The notes beneath the pieces were generated by a model that saw nothing but the letters and a program-made list of their open reading frames with translations, did not search any database and was not told the DNA's origin. DNA of 6,160 nt from Clostridium sp. UBA6758 (GTDB lineage: Bacteria > Bacillota > Clostridia > Clostridiales > Clostridiaceae). The translations under genes were made by a program, and so were the position numbers. Every line of letters starts with the position of its first letter. The first letter of the stretch is position 1. The stretch lies in NCBI GenBank assembly GCA_002453475.1, contig DKGY01000101.1:33191-39350 (forward strand), written 5' to 3'. Shown piece after piece: positions 1-5,985 of this stretch.

Positions 1-1089
1 ACCTTGATAGGTTTTTTTATGGGACCATTTATTAAGATATTTGGACGTAAGAGAATTTTATGCATAGGATTATCAGTTTGTGCCATAGGAATTGGATTTC
101 ATATGGGATTTAAATCAATGATAGTTCTTATAATAGGTCAAATTCTTATAAATTTGGGCACATGTCTCATACATGTTACGGAATTACAATTGTTATATTC
201 TTATACCACAGGGCAAAAGGAGTGTTGTGCCTATAGTTATAAGTATTCTGTGAATTTAATAGCTGGAGCTGTGGGAGCATTAATAGCTGGAAATATAACG
301 GGAATAGAATACTTTGCCAAAATAGGATATAAAAAGTTATTTCTATTAGCAGCAATAATTCTTATAGTGACTTCATCTATTAGATGTTTTTTGTTGCCTA
401 AAGATGTAACTAATGCAGTAGAGAATGAAGAAGTAAAGAAAAGCATGAGGGAATCAATAAAATGCATAAAGTCTGATAAGCAAATTAGACTTTTTTCTAT
501 GCTTCTATTTATTAACACATTAGGATTTAGTGGTGTAGGACCTTATAATAATTTAATATTAAAGAATTACTTTAATTTAGAGAATAATATAATATCTTAT
601 ATAACCTTTTCATTAACTATTTTGAGTATGGTTGGGCTTATTCTAATGCCTAGACTTATAGAAAAAATTGGGGTAAAGAAATTTAATTTAACTATATTTA
701 TAATTGCTATTGTTAGTTGCTTTATATTAGCAATGGTTTCTAATAGTGAATTATTTATATTTTTCTTAGTTATTAGAGGGGTATTTGTTGGTCTTATAAT
801 TTCCTCTTTAGATAGCTTGATGATGAGTAATATAGCCATAGATCATAGAGATATATTTGCAGCAGTAAAGATGTTATCCAATGGATTCTCAATATCCATA
901 GGAAATTTTGTTGGTGGAACTATTTTAAATAATTTAGGGTATAGATATAATTATTTATATGGATTTGTAATGCTTCTTTGTGCTACACTATTTTTCTATT
1001 TAAGGGTTAGATCATACATGGCAAATACTATAATAAATAGAGGTTGTCCTTGTCATTTTAAGGTTAAACACATTGAATACAAGAGATAG
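1..1089 (+). CDS. MFS transporter, C-terminal part (5' end outside window)
   Basis: This is a polytopic inner-membrane protein of the major facilitator superfamily, presumably moving a small solute or drug by secondary transport; the substrate cannot be told from the sequence. The frame is open from base 1. A TTG at 4 could be read as a start, but it has no room for a ribosome site. The visible protein also begins just before the MFS motif A loop (GPFIKIFGRKR, about residues 8-18), which normally follows the second membrane helix, so roughly 45-60 residues are missing upstream. About ten hydrophobic helices follow. A basic and acidic central loop (about residues 133-160) separates the two halves. 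A second motif-A-like loop, PRLIEKIGVKKF (about 216-227), opens the C-terminal half, as expected for the twofold repeat. The tail is short, basic and has a CPC motif. The next gene is a LacI-type regulator 145 bp downstream. Confidence is high for MFS and low for any substrate. Confidence 0.85.
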   Translation, partial: TLIGFFMGPFIKIFGRKRILCIGLSVCAIGIGFHMGFKSMIVLIIGQILINLGTCLIHVTELQLLYSYTTGQKECCAYSYKYSVNLIAGAVGALIAGNITGIEYFAKIGYKKLFLLAAIILIVTSSIRCFLLPKDVTNAVENEEVKKSMRESIKCIKSDKQIRLFSMLLFINTLGFSGVGPYNNLILKNYFNLENNIISYITFSLTILSMVGLILMPRLIEKIGVKKFNLTIFIIAIVSCFILAMVSNSELFIFFLVIRGVFVGLIISSLDSLMMSNIAIDHRDIFAAVKMLSNGFSISIGNFVGGTILNNLGYRYNYLYGFVMLLCATLFFYLRVRSYMANTIINRGCPCHFKVKHIEYKR

Positions 1090-1115
1090 TATTACATAGT
1101 AGATATAAAGTTAAT

Positions 1116-1163
1116 ATAGACCATGTGCTTACTTTGATAAATATTGGGGAGCATATGGTCTAT
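1116..1163 (+). terminator. Long hairpin after the MFS gene, possible terminator
   Basis: A 14-bp stem pairs 1116-1129 with 1150-1163 without mismatch if one G-U pair is allowed; the loop is 20 nt. It starts 27 bp after the MFS stop codon. The bases after the stem (TGTAGTTT) are only moderately T-rich and the loop is long, so it is weaker than a textbook intrinsic terminator. Its 3' arm is shared with a second inverted repeat (1155-1164 with 1172-1181), so the two structures exclude each other. It could be a terminator, a regulatory RNA structure or a protein-binding site. Confidence 0.45.
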
Positions 1164-1181
1164 TGTAGTTTAATAGACTAT
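1155..1181. promoter_or_regulatory. Inverted repeat over the -35 region of the lacI-type gene
   Basis: The arms 1155-1164 and 1172-1181 pair over 10 bp with one G-U; the central 7 bp of each arm (GTCTATT / AATAGAC) is perfect. The 7-bp spacer, GTAGTTT, contains part of the candidate -35 element. This location would suit an autoregulatory operator. However, it lacks the central CG and compact symmetry usual for LacI/GalR operators, so the assignment is tentative. Confidence 0.35.
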
Positions 1182-1191
1182 CATATATAAT
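1163..1191 (+). promoter_or_regulatory. Candidate promoter of the LacI-type regulator gene
   Basis: TATAAT at 1186-1191 is a perfect -10 hexamer. It lies 17 bp after TTGTAG (1163-1168), which matches the -35 consensus only in its first three bases. Transcription would start near 1198, giving a leader of about 37 nt before the ATG at 1235. The weak -35 fits a regulated promoter. In such AT-rich DNA a TATAAT can occur by chance. Confidence 0.45.
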
Positions 1192-1234
1192 ATATTTATA
1201 ACTTAATAAATGACATAAAGTAGGAGGAATCTGT

Positions 1235-2245
1235 ATGGGGGTTACAATAAAGGACATTGCTAAGATTGCCCAAGTGTCGGCAACTACGGTTTCTAATGTT
1301 ATTAATGGTAAGACAGCGAAAACTACAGAGGAGACAAAACAAAGAATACTAAATTTAATTAAGGAGCTTGACTATAAGCCTAATGCCATGGCTAGGAGCC
1401 TGGTTAATGGAGAAACTAAGCTTATTGGGGTGATTTTACCAGATATTTCTAGTTTTTATTTTTCGCGAATAATTAGGGGGATTGAGGAAACAGCAGAGGA
1501 GCATGGATATAGTATATTAGTTTGTAGTACATATAACAGTGCAGAAAATGAACATAAGTATATCAACCTAATGAGAGAGCATTGCGTAGATGGTATGATA
1601 ATTGCACCTAGTTTAATAAAAGAGAGTTGGCAATTTGAAGATCTACTAAGAATTAAGTATCCTATGGTAGCCATTCATCGGAGCATTAGCAGTAGTGAAG
1701 ACGTTTGCAATGTGTATCTAGATAGTTTTAATGATGGTTATGAAGCAACTAGACAACTTATTGAACTAGGTCATAAGAATATTGGATGCATTAATGGAAC
1801 ACAATGGTTAATAAATTCAGGCGACGGCATGCAAGGATATAGACAAGCTATGAAGGATTATGAATTAGAAATAGATGAGCAGTGGACATACTCCTCTATG
1901 CATGATGTAGAAACTGGTATTAAGGGAGCAGAGAAACTTTTAAACTGTAGGAATAAGGTTACAGCTATAGTAGCTTGTTCTGATGTTATTGCTTATGGAG
2001 TTTATAAAGTTGCTAATAAGCTTAAAATATCCATACCAGATGACTTATCCGTAATAGGTATTGATTATTTAGTTTTCTCTGAAATTATAACGCCAGCTCT
2101 TACAACTTTTAAACAGCCTATAGAAGAAATGACTAGGAAGGCCACTGAAGAGTTGATATCTATAATTTTACGACAACCAAGAGAACAATCAGAGTATAGG
2201 TATACATCTGAATTAGTGGTAAGAGAAAGTGTACAAAGAATATAG
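1235..2245 (+). CDS. LacI/GalR-family transcriptional regulator
   Basis: This is a cytoplasmic DNA-binding repressor, usually controlled by a sugar or a sugar-derived effector. At 336 residues it is full length for the family. The helix-turn-helix is at about residues 4-23 (TIKDIAKIAQVSATTVSNV), and the hinge helix follows at 48-56 (KPNAMARSL). From residue 62 on comes the periplasmic-binding-protein-like effector domain. It shows LIGVILPDI at its first strand, the DGYEATRQLIELGHKNIG segment (about 168-185), and near the C-terminus SVIGIDYL followed by PALTTFKQP. The start is fixed by AGGAGG at 1222-1227, seven bases before the ATG. Upstream is an MFS transporter, so a link to transport is possible, but no operator is recognised in front of that gene because its 5' end is missing. 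The effector and regulon are unknown; a CcpA-like global role cannot be claimed from sequence alone. An intrinsic terminator follows directly. Confidence 0.93.
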   Translation: MGVTIKDIAKIAQVSATTVSNVINGKTAKTTEETKQRILNLIKELDYKPNAMARSLVNGETKLIGVILPDISSFYFSRIIRGIEETAEEHGYSILVCSTYNSAENEHKYINLMREHCVDGMIIAPSLIKESWQFEDLLRIKYPMVAIHRSISSSEDVCNVYLDSFNDGYEATRQLIELGHKNIGCINGTQWLINSGDGMQGYRQAMKDYELEIDEQWTYSSMHDVETGIKGAEKLLNCRNKVTAIVACSDVIAYGVYKVANKLKISIPDDLSVIGIDYLVFSEIITPALTTFKQPIEEMTRKATEELISIILRQPREQSEYRYTSELVVRESVQRI

Positions 2246-2249
2246 TTTC

Positions 2250-2285
2250 AATCCCTATCTAATATAGATGGGGATTTTTTATTTT
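2250..2285 (+). terminator. Rho-independent terminator of the LacI-type gene
   Basis: An 11-bp stem (2250-2260 with 2266-2276, one G-U pair) closes a 5-nt loop (AATAT). The T-run at 2275-2280, then A and four more T, forms the tract. It begins five bases after the stop codon. The C-rich and G-rich arms stand out against the AT-rich background, making this a textbook intrinsic terminator that separates the upstream regulator from the two-component operon. Confidence 0.9.
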
Positions 2286-2305
2286 GAGACAGTTACTTCA
2301 TATAT

Positions 2306-2334
2306 TTGCCATATATAATATGAAGATGTATATT
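2306..2334 (+). promoter_or_regulatory. Candidate promoter of the two-component operon
   Basis: TTGCCA (2306-2311) and TATATT (2329-2334) are separated by 17 bp, a good match to a housekeeping (sigma-A-type) promoter. Transcription would begin near 2341, about 30 nt before the response-regulator start. The -35 lies inside a short inverted repeat (CTTCATAT at 2296-2303 and ATATGAAG at 2318-2325), which may be a binding site. Other TATAAT-like strings at 2334-2339 and 2345-2350 lack a convincing -35. Confidence 0.55.
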
Positions 2335-2370
2335 ATAATTAATGTATAATTTTTAATTTGGGAGAGGGAT

Positions 2371-3054
2371 ATGGATATAAAGGTTTTAATAGTAGAAGAT
2401 GAGGTATCTATAAGTGATATTTTATATACTGCTCTAAAAAATGAGGGATATAATGTAAGATGTGGATTTACTGCTAAAGAGGGCAGGGAGTTAGTACAAA
2501 AGTTTAAGCCAGATCTAGCATTATTAGATTTAAATTTACCAGATGAAAGTGGGTTTGAGTTATGTAAAGAAATTAATTACAAGTATTTAATTCCTATTAT
2601 AATTTTGACAGCAAGAAATGATATAGTAGATAAAATTTTAGGTTTAGAATTAGGAGCTGATGACTATATAACTAAGCCTTTTCATATAAAAGAAGTCCTT
2701 GCTAGAGTTAAAACTGCCTTAAGATGCGTAGAAAAGTATAGAAATAAAAGTGAAACTGAGTTTTTAGTGATTTCAAATCATATAAAAATAAATATGGATA
2801 GCAGAATAGTATTAAAGGATGAGGAAGAAGTTAAACTAAAACCACAGGAATATGATTTATTAGAATTTCTAATTAAAAATAGAAGTAGAGTTTTTTCAAG
2901 GGAAGAACTTTTAAATAAAGTATGGGGTTTTGATTATGATGGAGATATAAGAACTGTAGATGTTCATGTAAGAAGAATAAGAAGCAAGTTAGATAATGAA
3001 AATGAAAGATCACTTATTGATACAGTATTTGGTATAGGATATGTAATGAGGTAG
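2371..3054 (+). CDS. OmpR/PhoB-family response regulator
   Basis: This is a cytoplasmic transcription factor switched on by phosphoryl transfer from a histidine kinase, almost certainly the one encoded next. At 227 residues it has the usual family length. The receiver domain (about 1-120) has every key residue: acidic pair E9 and D10, phospho-acceptor D53 (LLDLNLP), T80 (LTAR), Y99 and K102 (KPF). The winged-helix effector domain (about 128-227) shows LKPQEYDLLEFL, the SREELLNKVWG segment, the recognition helix TVDVHVRRIRSKL and the C-terminal GIGYVMR hairpin. A purine-rich ribosome site (GGGAGAGGG, 2360-2368) precedes the ATG. The kinase gene starts only 4 bp after the stop, so the two form an operon. 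Family members usually bind direct repeats spaced about 11 bp, and such repeats occur before the downstream lipoprotein genes. No specific orthologue name is justified. Confidence 0.95.
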   Translation: MDIKVLIVEDEVSISDILYTALKNEGYNVRCGFTAKEGRELVQKFKPDLALLDLNLPDESGFELCKEINYKYLIPIIILTARNDIVDKILGLELGADDYITKPFHIKEVLARVKTALRCVEKYRNKSETEFLVISNHIKINMDSRIVLKDEEEVKLKPQEYDLLEFLIKNRSRVFSREELLNKVWGFDYDGDIRTVDVHVRRIRSKLDNENERSLIDTVFGIGYVMR

Positions 3055-3058
3055 CAAT

Positions 3059-4492
3059 ATGAAACTAAGAGGAAAATTTATAATTTCTATATTATTAATA
3101 ATCATAGCTTTTGGAATAATATTAAATTTATCTATAAAACATATATTAATTATTAGAATGGAGACATCTATAGGTAGATCACTAAGTGAAACTATGTATA
3201 GTACTAGAGAAGCAATAAAATACAGATTGCTAGCAACAGATTTAGAATACGAAGAAGATAGTTTAGTTAAAGAAAGTAATTACTTGAATAGATATATATC
3301 ATCTAATTTTCAATGTACTGTAGAAATATGTGATACAGAAGGAAAAATATTAAGTGGGAATGTAGATGAATCTTTTAGAAACACATTAGATAGTGGCAAT
3401 AAAAATGCCCAAGCAGGGGCTGCTGTTGTCAATCTTAAATATGAAGATAAAAAGCTATATGGAGTTTTATCCTATCCTATTTTTATAAACGAAGATAATT
3501 TAGGAATACTGAGTATAGTTAAAGACTATAGTGAGGTTTATGGTGAAAATAACAGAATGCTTTTATTTATAGCAGGCGTAGAAGTTATAATACTATTTTT
3601 TATATTTATTTTATGCTTTTTTATAATAACTAAAGTTACTAAGCCTATAATAACTTTAACAGAAGGTGTAAAAGAAGTTGGACAAGGTAATTATAATTTC
3701 TATATAGATGCTCGTGGTAATGATGAAATATCTGTACTATCCAAAGAATTTAACAATATGAAAGAACAAATAAAAGAACAAATAAAAACAATAGAAGAGG
3801 AAAAAAGAAAAGTAGAGAGATTAGAAAAAAGTAGAAAAGATTTTTTTGATAATGTAACTCATGAAATGAAAACACCATTAACTGCTATTTCAGGATATGC
3901 AGAAATGATAAAAGATGGAATGGCAACTGATGAGGAGTTTAGAAAAAGAGCTATAGAAAGAATATATCTAGAAAGTGAAAGATTACATGGATTAATTATA
4001 GACCTAATAGAAGTGTCTAAAGGATTATCTTATACCAGAGAAGAATTTAAGGATGTTAATATCCATGAACTTGTAGAAGAAATAAGTGAAGATATGAGTA
4101 TAAAAGCGCAAAAGTACTCTATAAAAATTGTAGATAACTTAGAAAATGCCATAATACCAGCACAGAGTAATAGGATTAGAGAGCTTATTATAAACTTAAT
4201 AGATAATGGTATAAAGTATTCAAAGTCACAAGAGTCTCTTTATATAAACGGGAAAATAGAGGGAAAGAAATATATTCTAGAAATAGAGAGTATGTCAGGA
4301 ATTATTCCTAAGGAAATATATGATCATATTTTTGAACCTTTTATAAAATCTAATAAGTTTTCAGAATCTGAAAGCAGAGGACTCGGATTATACCTATGCA
4401 GTGAAATTATAAAAGATCACGGAAGCTCTATAGATATCATAAATGGAGAAAAGGTTACTGTAAGAGTAGAAATACCATTAAGTATAAAATAA
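3059..4492 (+). CDS. Membrane sensor histidine kinase with atypical G1 box
   Basis: This is the transmembrane sensor partner of the preceding response regulator. Its 477 residues are arranged as follows: membrane helix 1 at about 7-25; an extracytoplasmic sensor of about 135 residues (30-166) resembling a Cache/PAS-like fold; membrane helix 2 at about 167-191; a HAMP linker (about 192-245); a charged coiled coil; the HisKA dimerisation domain with phospho-acceptor H268 in the motif NVTHEMKTPL; and an ATPase domain (about 340-477). The N box has N383 (INLIDNGIKYSK), the F box is FEPF (425-428), and the G2 box is GLGL (441-444). The G1 box, normally DxGxG, reads SMSGI (411-415), so the adenine-contacting aspartate is replaced by serine. 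Firmicute kinases with relaxed G1 boxes exist, so activity is still likely. Translation probably couples to the upstream gene: GAGG at 3048-3051 sits inside its last codons, seven bases before this ATG. The sensed signal is unknown. Confidence 0.94.
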   Translation: MKLRGKFIISILLIIIAFGIILNLSIKHILIIRMETSIGRSLSETMYSTREAIKYRLLATDLEYEEDSLVKESNYLNRYISSNFQCTVEICDTEGKILSGNVDESFRNTLDSGNKNAQAGAAVVNLKYEDKKLYGVLSYPIFINEDNLGILSIVKDYSEVYGENNRMLLFIAGVEVIILFFIFILCFFIITKVTKPIITLTEGVKEVGQGNYNFYIDARGNDEISVLSKEFNNMKEQIKEQIKTIEEEKRKVERLEKSRKDFFDNVTHEMKTPLTAISGYAEMIKDGMATDEEFRKRAIERIYLESERLHGLIIDLIEVSKGLSYTREEFKDVNIHELVEEISEDMSIKAQKYSIKIVDNLENAIIPAQSNRIRELIINLIDNGIKYSKSQESLYINGKIEGKKYILEIESMSGIIPKEIYDHIFEPFIKSNKFSESESRGLGLYLCSEIIKDHGSSIDIINGEKVTVRVEIPLSIK

Positions 4493-4497
4493 CCTTG

Positions 4498-4567
4498 TTA
4501 ATAACTTGGAAATAACTTTATTATAGTTGTTAAAAATTTAATCATATACTTATATTAAAGTTATTAA
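4498..4567. promoter_or_regulatory. Candidate response-regulator binding sites (copy 1)
   Basis: TTAATAACTT (4498-4507) and its exact reverse complement AAGTTATTAA (4558-4567) form a perfect 10-bp inverted repeat 50 bp apart. A second copy of AATAACTT at 4511-4518 follows the one at 4500-4507 with an 11-bp period, one helical turn, which is the spacing favoured by OmpR/PhoB-family regulators. The pair sits just upstream of the candidate -35 (4527). The downstream arm overlaps the start of transcription. Binding by the adjacent regulator is inferred, not shown. Confidence 0.45.
4527..4556 (+). promoter_or_regulatory. Candidate promoter of lipoprotein gene 1
   Basis: TTGTTA (4527-4532) and TATATT (4551-4556) are separated by 18 bp and are both unchanged in the second leader copy. 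Transcription would start near 4563. No terminator separates the kinase gene from this site, so the lipoprotein may also be read through from the two-component operon. Confidence 0.5.
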
Positions 4568-4584
4568 GTAAGGGGTGCTTTAAA

Positions 4585-5649
4585 ATGAAATTAAATAAAT
4601 TTCTATTGTGTTCTGTAGCTTTTGTTATAGTCACTAGTACAGTTATAATGGGAGGATGCAAAAGTAAAGATAAAGAAATTGTTTTATCTAAAAATGTGGC
4701 CAAAGATATTCAAGTTGAAGAAAATGAGATAGAAAAGTATATAAAAGAAGGAAATAAATTTTTAGAAGAAAAAAATTACACAGAAGCTAGAAAATCTTAT
4801 GAAGCTGCAATAGCAAAAGGTAAGAATGACAAGCAGATTTATATGGATATAAAGGATAAATATATAGAGAAAGGCAGATATGATGATGCTTATCATATTA
4901 TAAAGTTAGCAATTGAAAATAAGGTTGATACAGAGAATATGGAGAAAGAGCTTACTAGTATAAGAGATAAAATGGAAATTGTAGAGCTATCTTATGAAAT
5001 ATATGAAGATAAAGATTCATTTGTTTTACCAGAAGAAGTGGATATAACTGTGGATAATAATAAAGTTAAGGATTATGTACTTTGGGAAAAGGAAAACCAT
5101 ACTATATCCAATAAACCTGGACAGTACTCATATAATGGGGTAACAAAAGAATATGGAAGAAATGTTCATGTTACTTTAAATGTAAAAGCGAATATAAAAG
5201 AAGATATAAAAGAAAATGCAAAAGAAGACATATATGATAGCAAGTTTGGAATTGTAAAAGATATTTATACAGATAATGGCACTGTTTATATATCCTTTGA
5301 TGAAGCAGAATTTTATTTTGGATGGGAAGAAGCAGTAGCAGAGGCTGTAAAAGACAATAAGGCTATGCAAAAAGAAGATGGAACGTACACATTGCCAGAT
5401 CCTTATTATATTAGATATCACATCGGTGAGATTAAGGTTTATGAAGTATCTAAGGATGCTTCCTTCAATTTATTATCCTATGACGTAGACCCATCTAATA
5501 ATCATACAAGCGAGTTGCAGAGTGTTGATTATAGTACTTTTAAAAAGAAGATAGATAATTGGAAAGGTGGATATGTTAGTAACTTACAATTTAATGTTGA
5601 TATGAAAAATGGTATAGTTACAAAAATGAGTAAGCAATATACTCCATAA
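4585..5649 (+). CDS. TPR and Ig-like domain lipoprotein, paralog 1
   Basis: This is a predicted surface lipoprotein of 354 residues with no recognised named function. A signal peptide (basic MKLNK, hydrophobic 6-22) ends in IMGGC, so C25 would carry the lipid; methionine at -3 makes the lipobox slightly irregular. The mature part has two TPR-like units (about 49-82 and 83-116; NKFLEEKNYTEARKSYEAAI is typical), then an Ig-like segment resembling bacterial Big domains (about 130-201, with VLWEKE and NKPGQYSYNG). A charged linker with three four-residue repeats (IKED, IKEN, AKED at 204-215) follows. The C-terminal domain (about 219-354) has the ISFDEAEFYFG and DPYYIRY segments, which resemble a widespread Firmicute domain of unknown function. 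The ribosome site AGGGGTG (4571-4577) supports the ATG. It lies 92 bp after the kinase gene, and a paralog follows. TPR and Ig-like parts suggest protein or envelope binding rather than catalysis. Confidence 0.88.
   Translation: MKLNKFLLCSVAFVIVTSTVIMGGCKSKDKEIVLSKNVAKDIQVEENEIEKYIKEGNKFLEEKNYTEARKSYEAAIAKGKNDKQIYMDIKDKYIEKGRYDDAYHIIKLAIENKVDTENMEKELTSIRDKMEIVELSYEIYEDKDSFVLPEEVDITVDNNKVKDYVLWEKENHTISNKPGQYSYNGVTKEYGRNVHVTLNVKANIKEDIKENAKEDIYDSKFGIVKDIYTDNGTVYISFDEAEFYFGWEEAVAEAVKDNKAMQKEDGTYTLPDPYYIRYHIGEIKVYEVSKDASFNLLSYDVDPSNNHTSELQSVDYSTFKKKIDNWKGGYVSNLQFNVDMKNGIVTKMSKQYTP
5194..5229 (+). repeat. In-frame 12-bp tandem repeat in lipoprotein linker
   Basis: Three consecutive 12-bp units (ATAAAAGAAGAT, ATAAAAGAAAAT, GCAAAAGAAGAC) encode IKED, IKEN and AKED between the Ig-like and C-terminal domains. 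The frame is kept, so gain or loss of a unit would only change linker length. Confidence 0.75.
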
Positions 5650-5680
5650 AATGATAATAAAATATAAGGTGCAATAAGTT

Positions 5681-5737
5681 AAAAAATCCTGTATAAAAAA
5701 AGTTGTATTGACTGATTTATATGGGGTTTTTTATTTA
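5681..5737 (+). terminator. Rho-independent terminator of lipoprotein gene 1
   Basis: A 17-bp stem pairs 5681-5697 with 5716-5732 without mismatch when three G-U pairs are allowed; the loop is 18 nt. The 3' arm contains GGGG and then six T, followed by ATTT. The 5' arm begins with six A, so the reverse strand also has a T-tract, although the G-U pairs would be lost as A-C mismatches there. It lies about 30 bp after the stop and should isolate the next lipoprotein gene, which carries its own leader. Confidence 0.75.
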
Positions 5738-5851
5738 ACAGAGAATATATTTCTTATTAAATCTGTAAATAGAGTTTAATAGATTCAGTTGAAATATACA
5801 AATAACCTAATAGAGAATACAAATAAATATATAGTATATGCTACAATAAGA

Positions 5852-5873
5852 AGTAAGTAGTAAGTAGTAAGTA
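5852..5873. repeat. 7-bp tandem repeat (AAGTAGT)
   Basis: The 22 bases have a perfect period of 7 (about 3.1 copies of AAGTAGT). The tract ends 22 bp before the second leader repeat, thus outside the -35/-10 region of the downstream gene. Such short tandem arrays can change copy number by slippage. Confidence 0.85.
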
Positions 5874-5895
5874 TATCATTAAATAACAAATAGTA

Positions 5896-5985
5896 TTGTT
5901 AATAACTTGGAAATAAGTTTGCTATAGTTGTTAAAAATTTAATCATATAATTATATTAAAGTTATTAAGCGAGAGGTGTTTTAAA
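5896..5985 (+). repeat. 90-bp leader repeat, copy 2
   Basis: This is the second copy of the leader at 4495-4584, matching 82 of 90 positions at a constant offset of 1401 bp. Both arms of the inverted repeat (TTAATAACTT at 5899-5908 and AAGTTATTAA at 5959-5968) are unchanged, as are the -35 and -10 candidates. The second direct-repeat unit has one change (AATAAGTT at 5912-5919), and the ribosome site reads AGAGGTG (5972-5978). Confidence 0.9.
5928..5957 (+). promoter_or_regulatory. Candidate promoter of lipoprotein gene 2
   Basis: TTGTTA (5928-5933) and TATATT (5952-5957), 18 bp apart, are identical in sequence and spacing to the promoter candidate before lipoprotein gene 1. The upstream half-sites at 5899-5908 and 5912-5919 sit at the same distance. 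Conservation between the two leaders supports function but could also reflect recent duplication. Confidence 0.5.

Larger units (their letters stand above)
4495..4584 (+). repeat. 90-bp leader repeat, copy 1
   Basis: This stretch, which begins two bases after the kinase stop codon and ends at the lipoprotein ATG, is repeated at 5896-5985 before the second lipoprotein gene. The copies align without gaps and differ at eight positions (4516, 4520, 4521, 4549, 4569, 4570, 4573, 4578). The similarity does not extend further upstream and continues downstream into the coding sequence. The leader contains the candidate regulator sites, promoter and ribosome site described separately. Confidence 0.9.
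5650..5985. other. Intergenic region between the two lipoprotein genes
   Basis: This 336-bp gap holds an intrinsic terminator (5681-5737), an AT-rich stretch with no credible gene (about 5738-5850), a 7-bp tandem repeat (5852-5873) and the second copy of the 90-bp leader (5896-5985). Within the AT-rich stretch ATACAAATAA occurs at 5796-5805 and 5817-5826, 21 bp apart. AATCT and AGATT also form a weak imperfect hairpin near 5760-5785. Both could be chance in such biased sequence. Confidence 0.7.

Noticed and set aside
4..6. TTG as the start of the MFS protein
   Set aside because: The protein would begin just ahead of motif A, without the first helix. The frame is open to base 1, so the gene almost certainly starts upstream.
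237..518. Minus-strand open frame inside the MFS gene
   Set aside because: It lies fully inside a convincing transporter frame on the other strand, has no ribosome site I can see and encodes no recognisable domain.
597..839. Second minus-strand open frame inside the MFS gene
   Set aside because: It mirrors hydrophobic codons of the real gene and has no independent support.
1155..1181. Classical LacI/GalR operator
   Set aside because: An inverted repeat is present but lacks the compact palindrome with central CG expected for the family, so it is listed only as a tentative regulatory site.
1456..1674. Minus-strand open frame inside the LacI-type gene
   Set aside because: It is entirely within the effector-domain coding sequence and lacks motifs or a start signal.
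5176..5421. Minus-strand open frame inside lipoprotein gene 1
   Set aside because: It consists of low-complexity I/F/Y runs complementary to A-rich codons and is contained in a supported gene.
5796..5826. ATACAAATAA repeated 21 bp apart
   Set aside because: The match is only 10 bases of A/T-dominated sequence in a very AT-rich gap, so chance is a sufficient explanation.
5852..5873. CRISPR-like array
   Set aside because: The 7-bp units are contiguous with no spacers and are far too short, so this is a simple tandem repeat.
4495..5985. Insertion sequence or transposon explaining the repeated blocks
   Set aside because: There is no transposase, no terminal inverted repeats at the ends and no target-site duplication that I can see. 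The repeat is a leader plus gene duplication.
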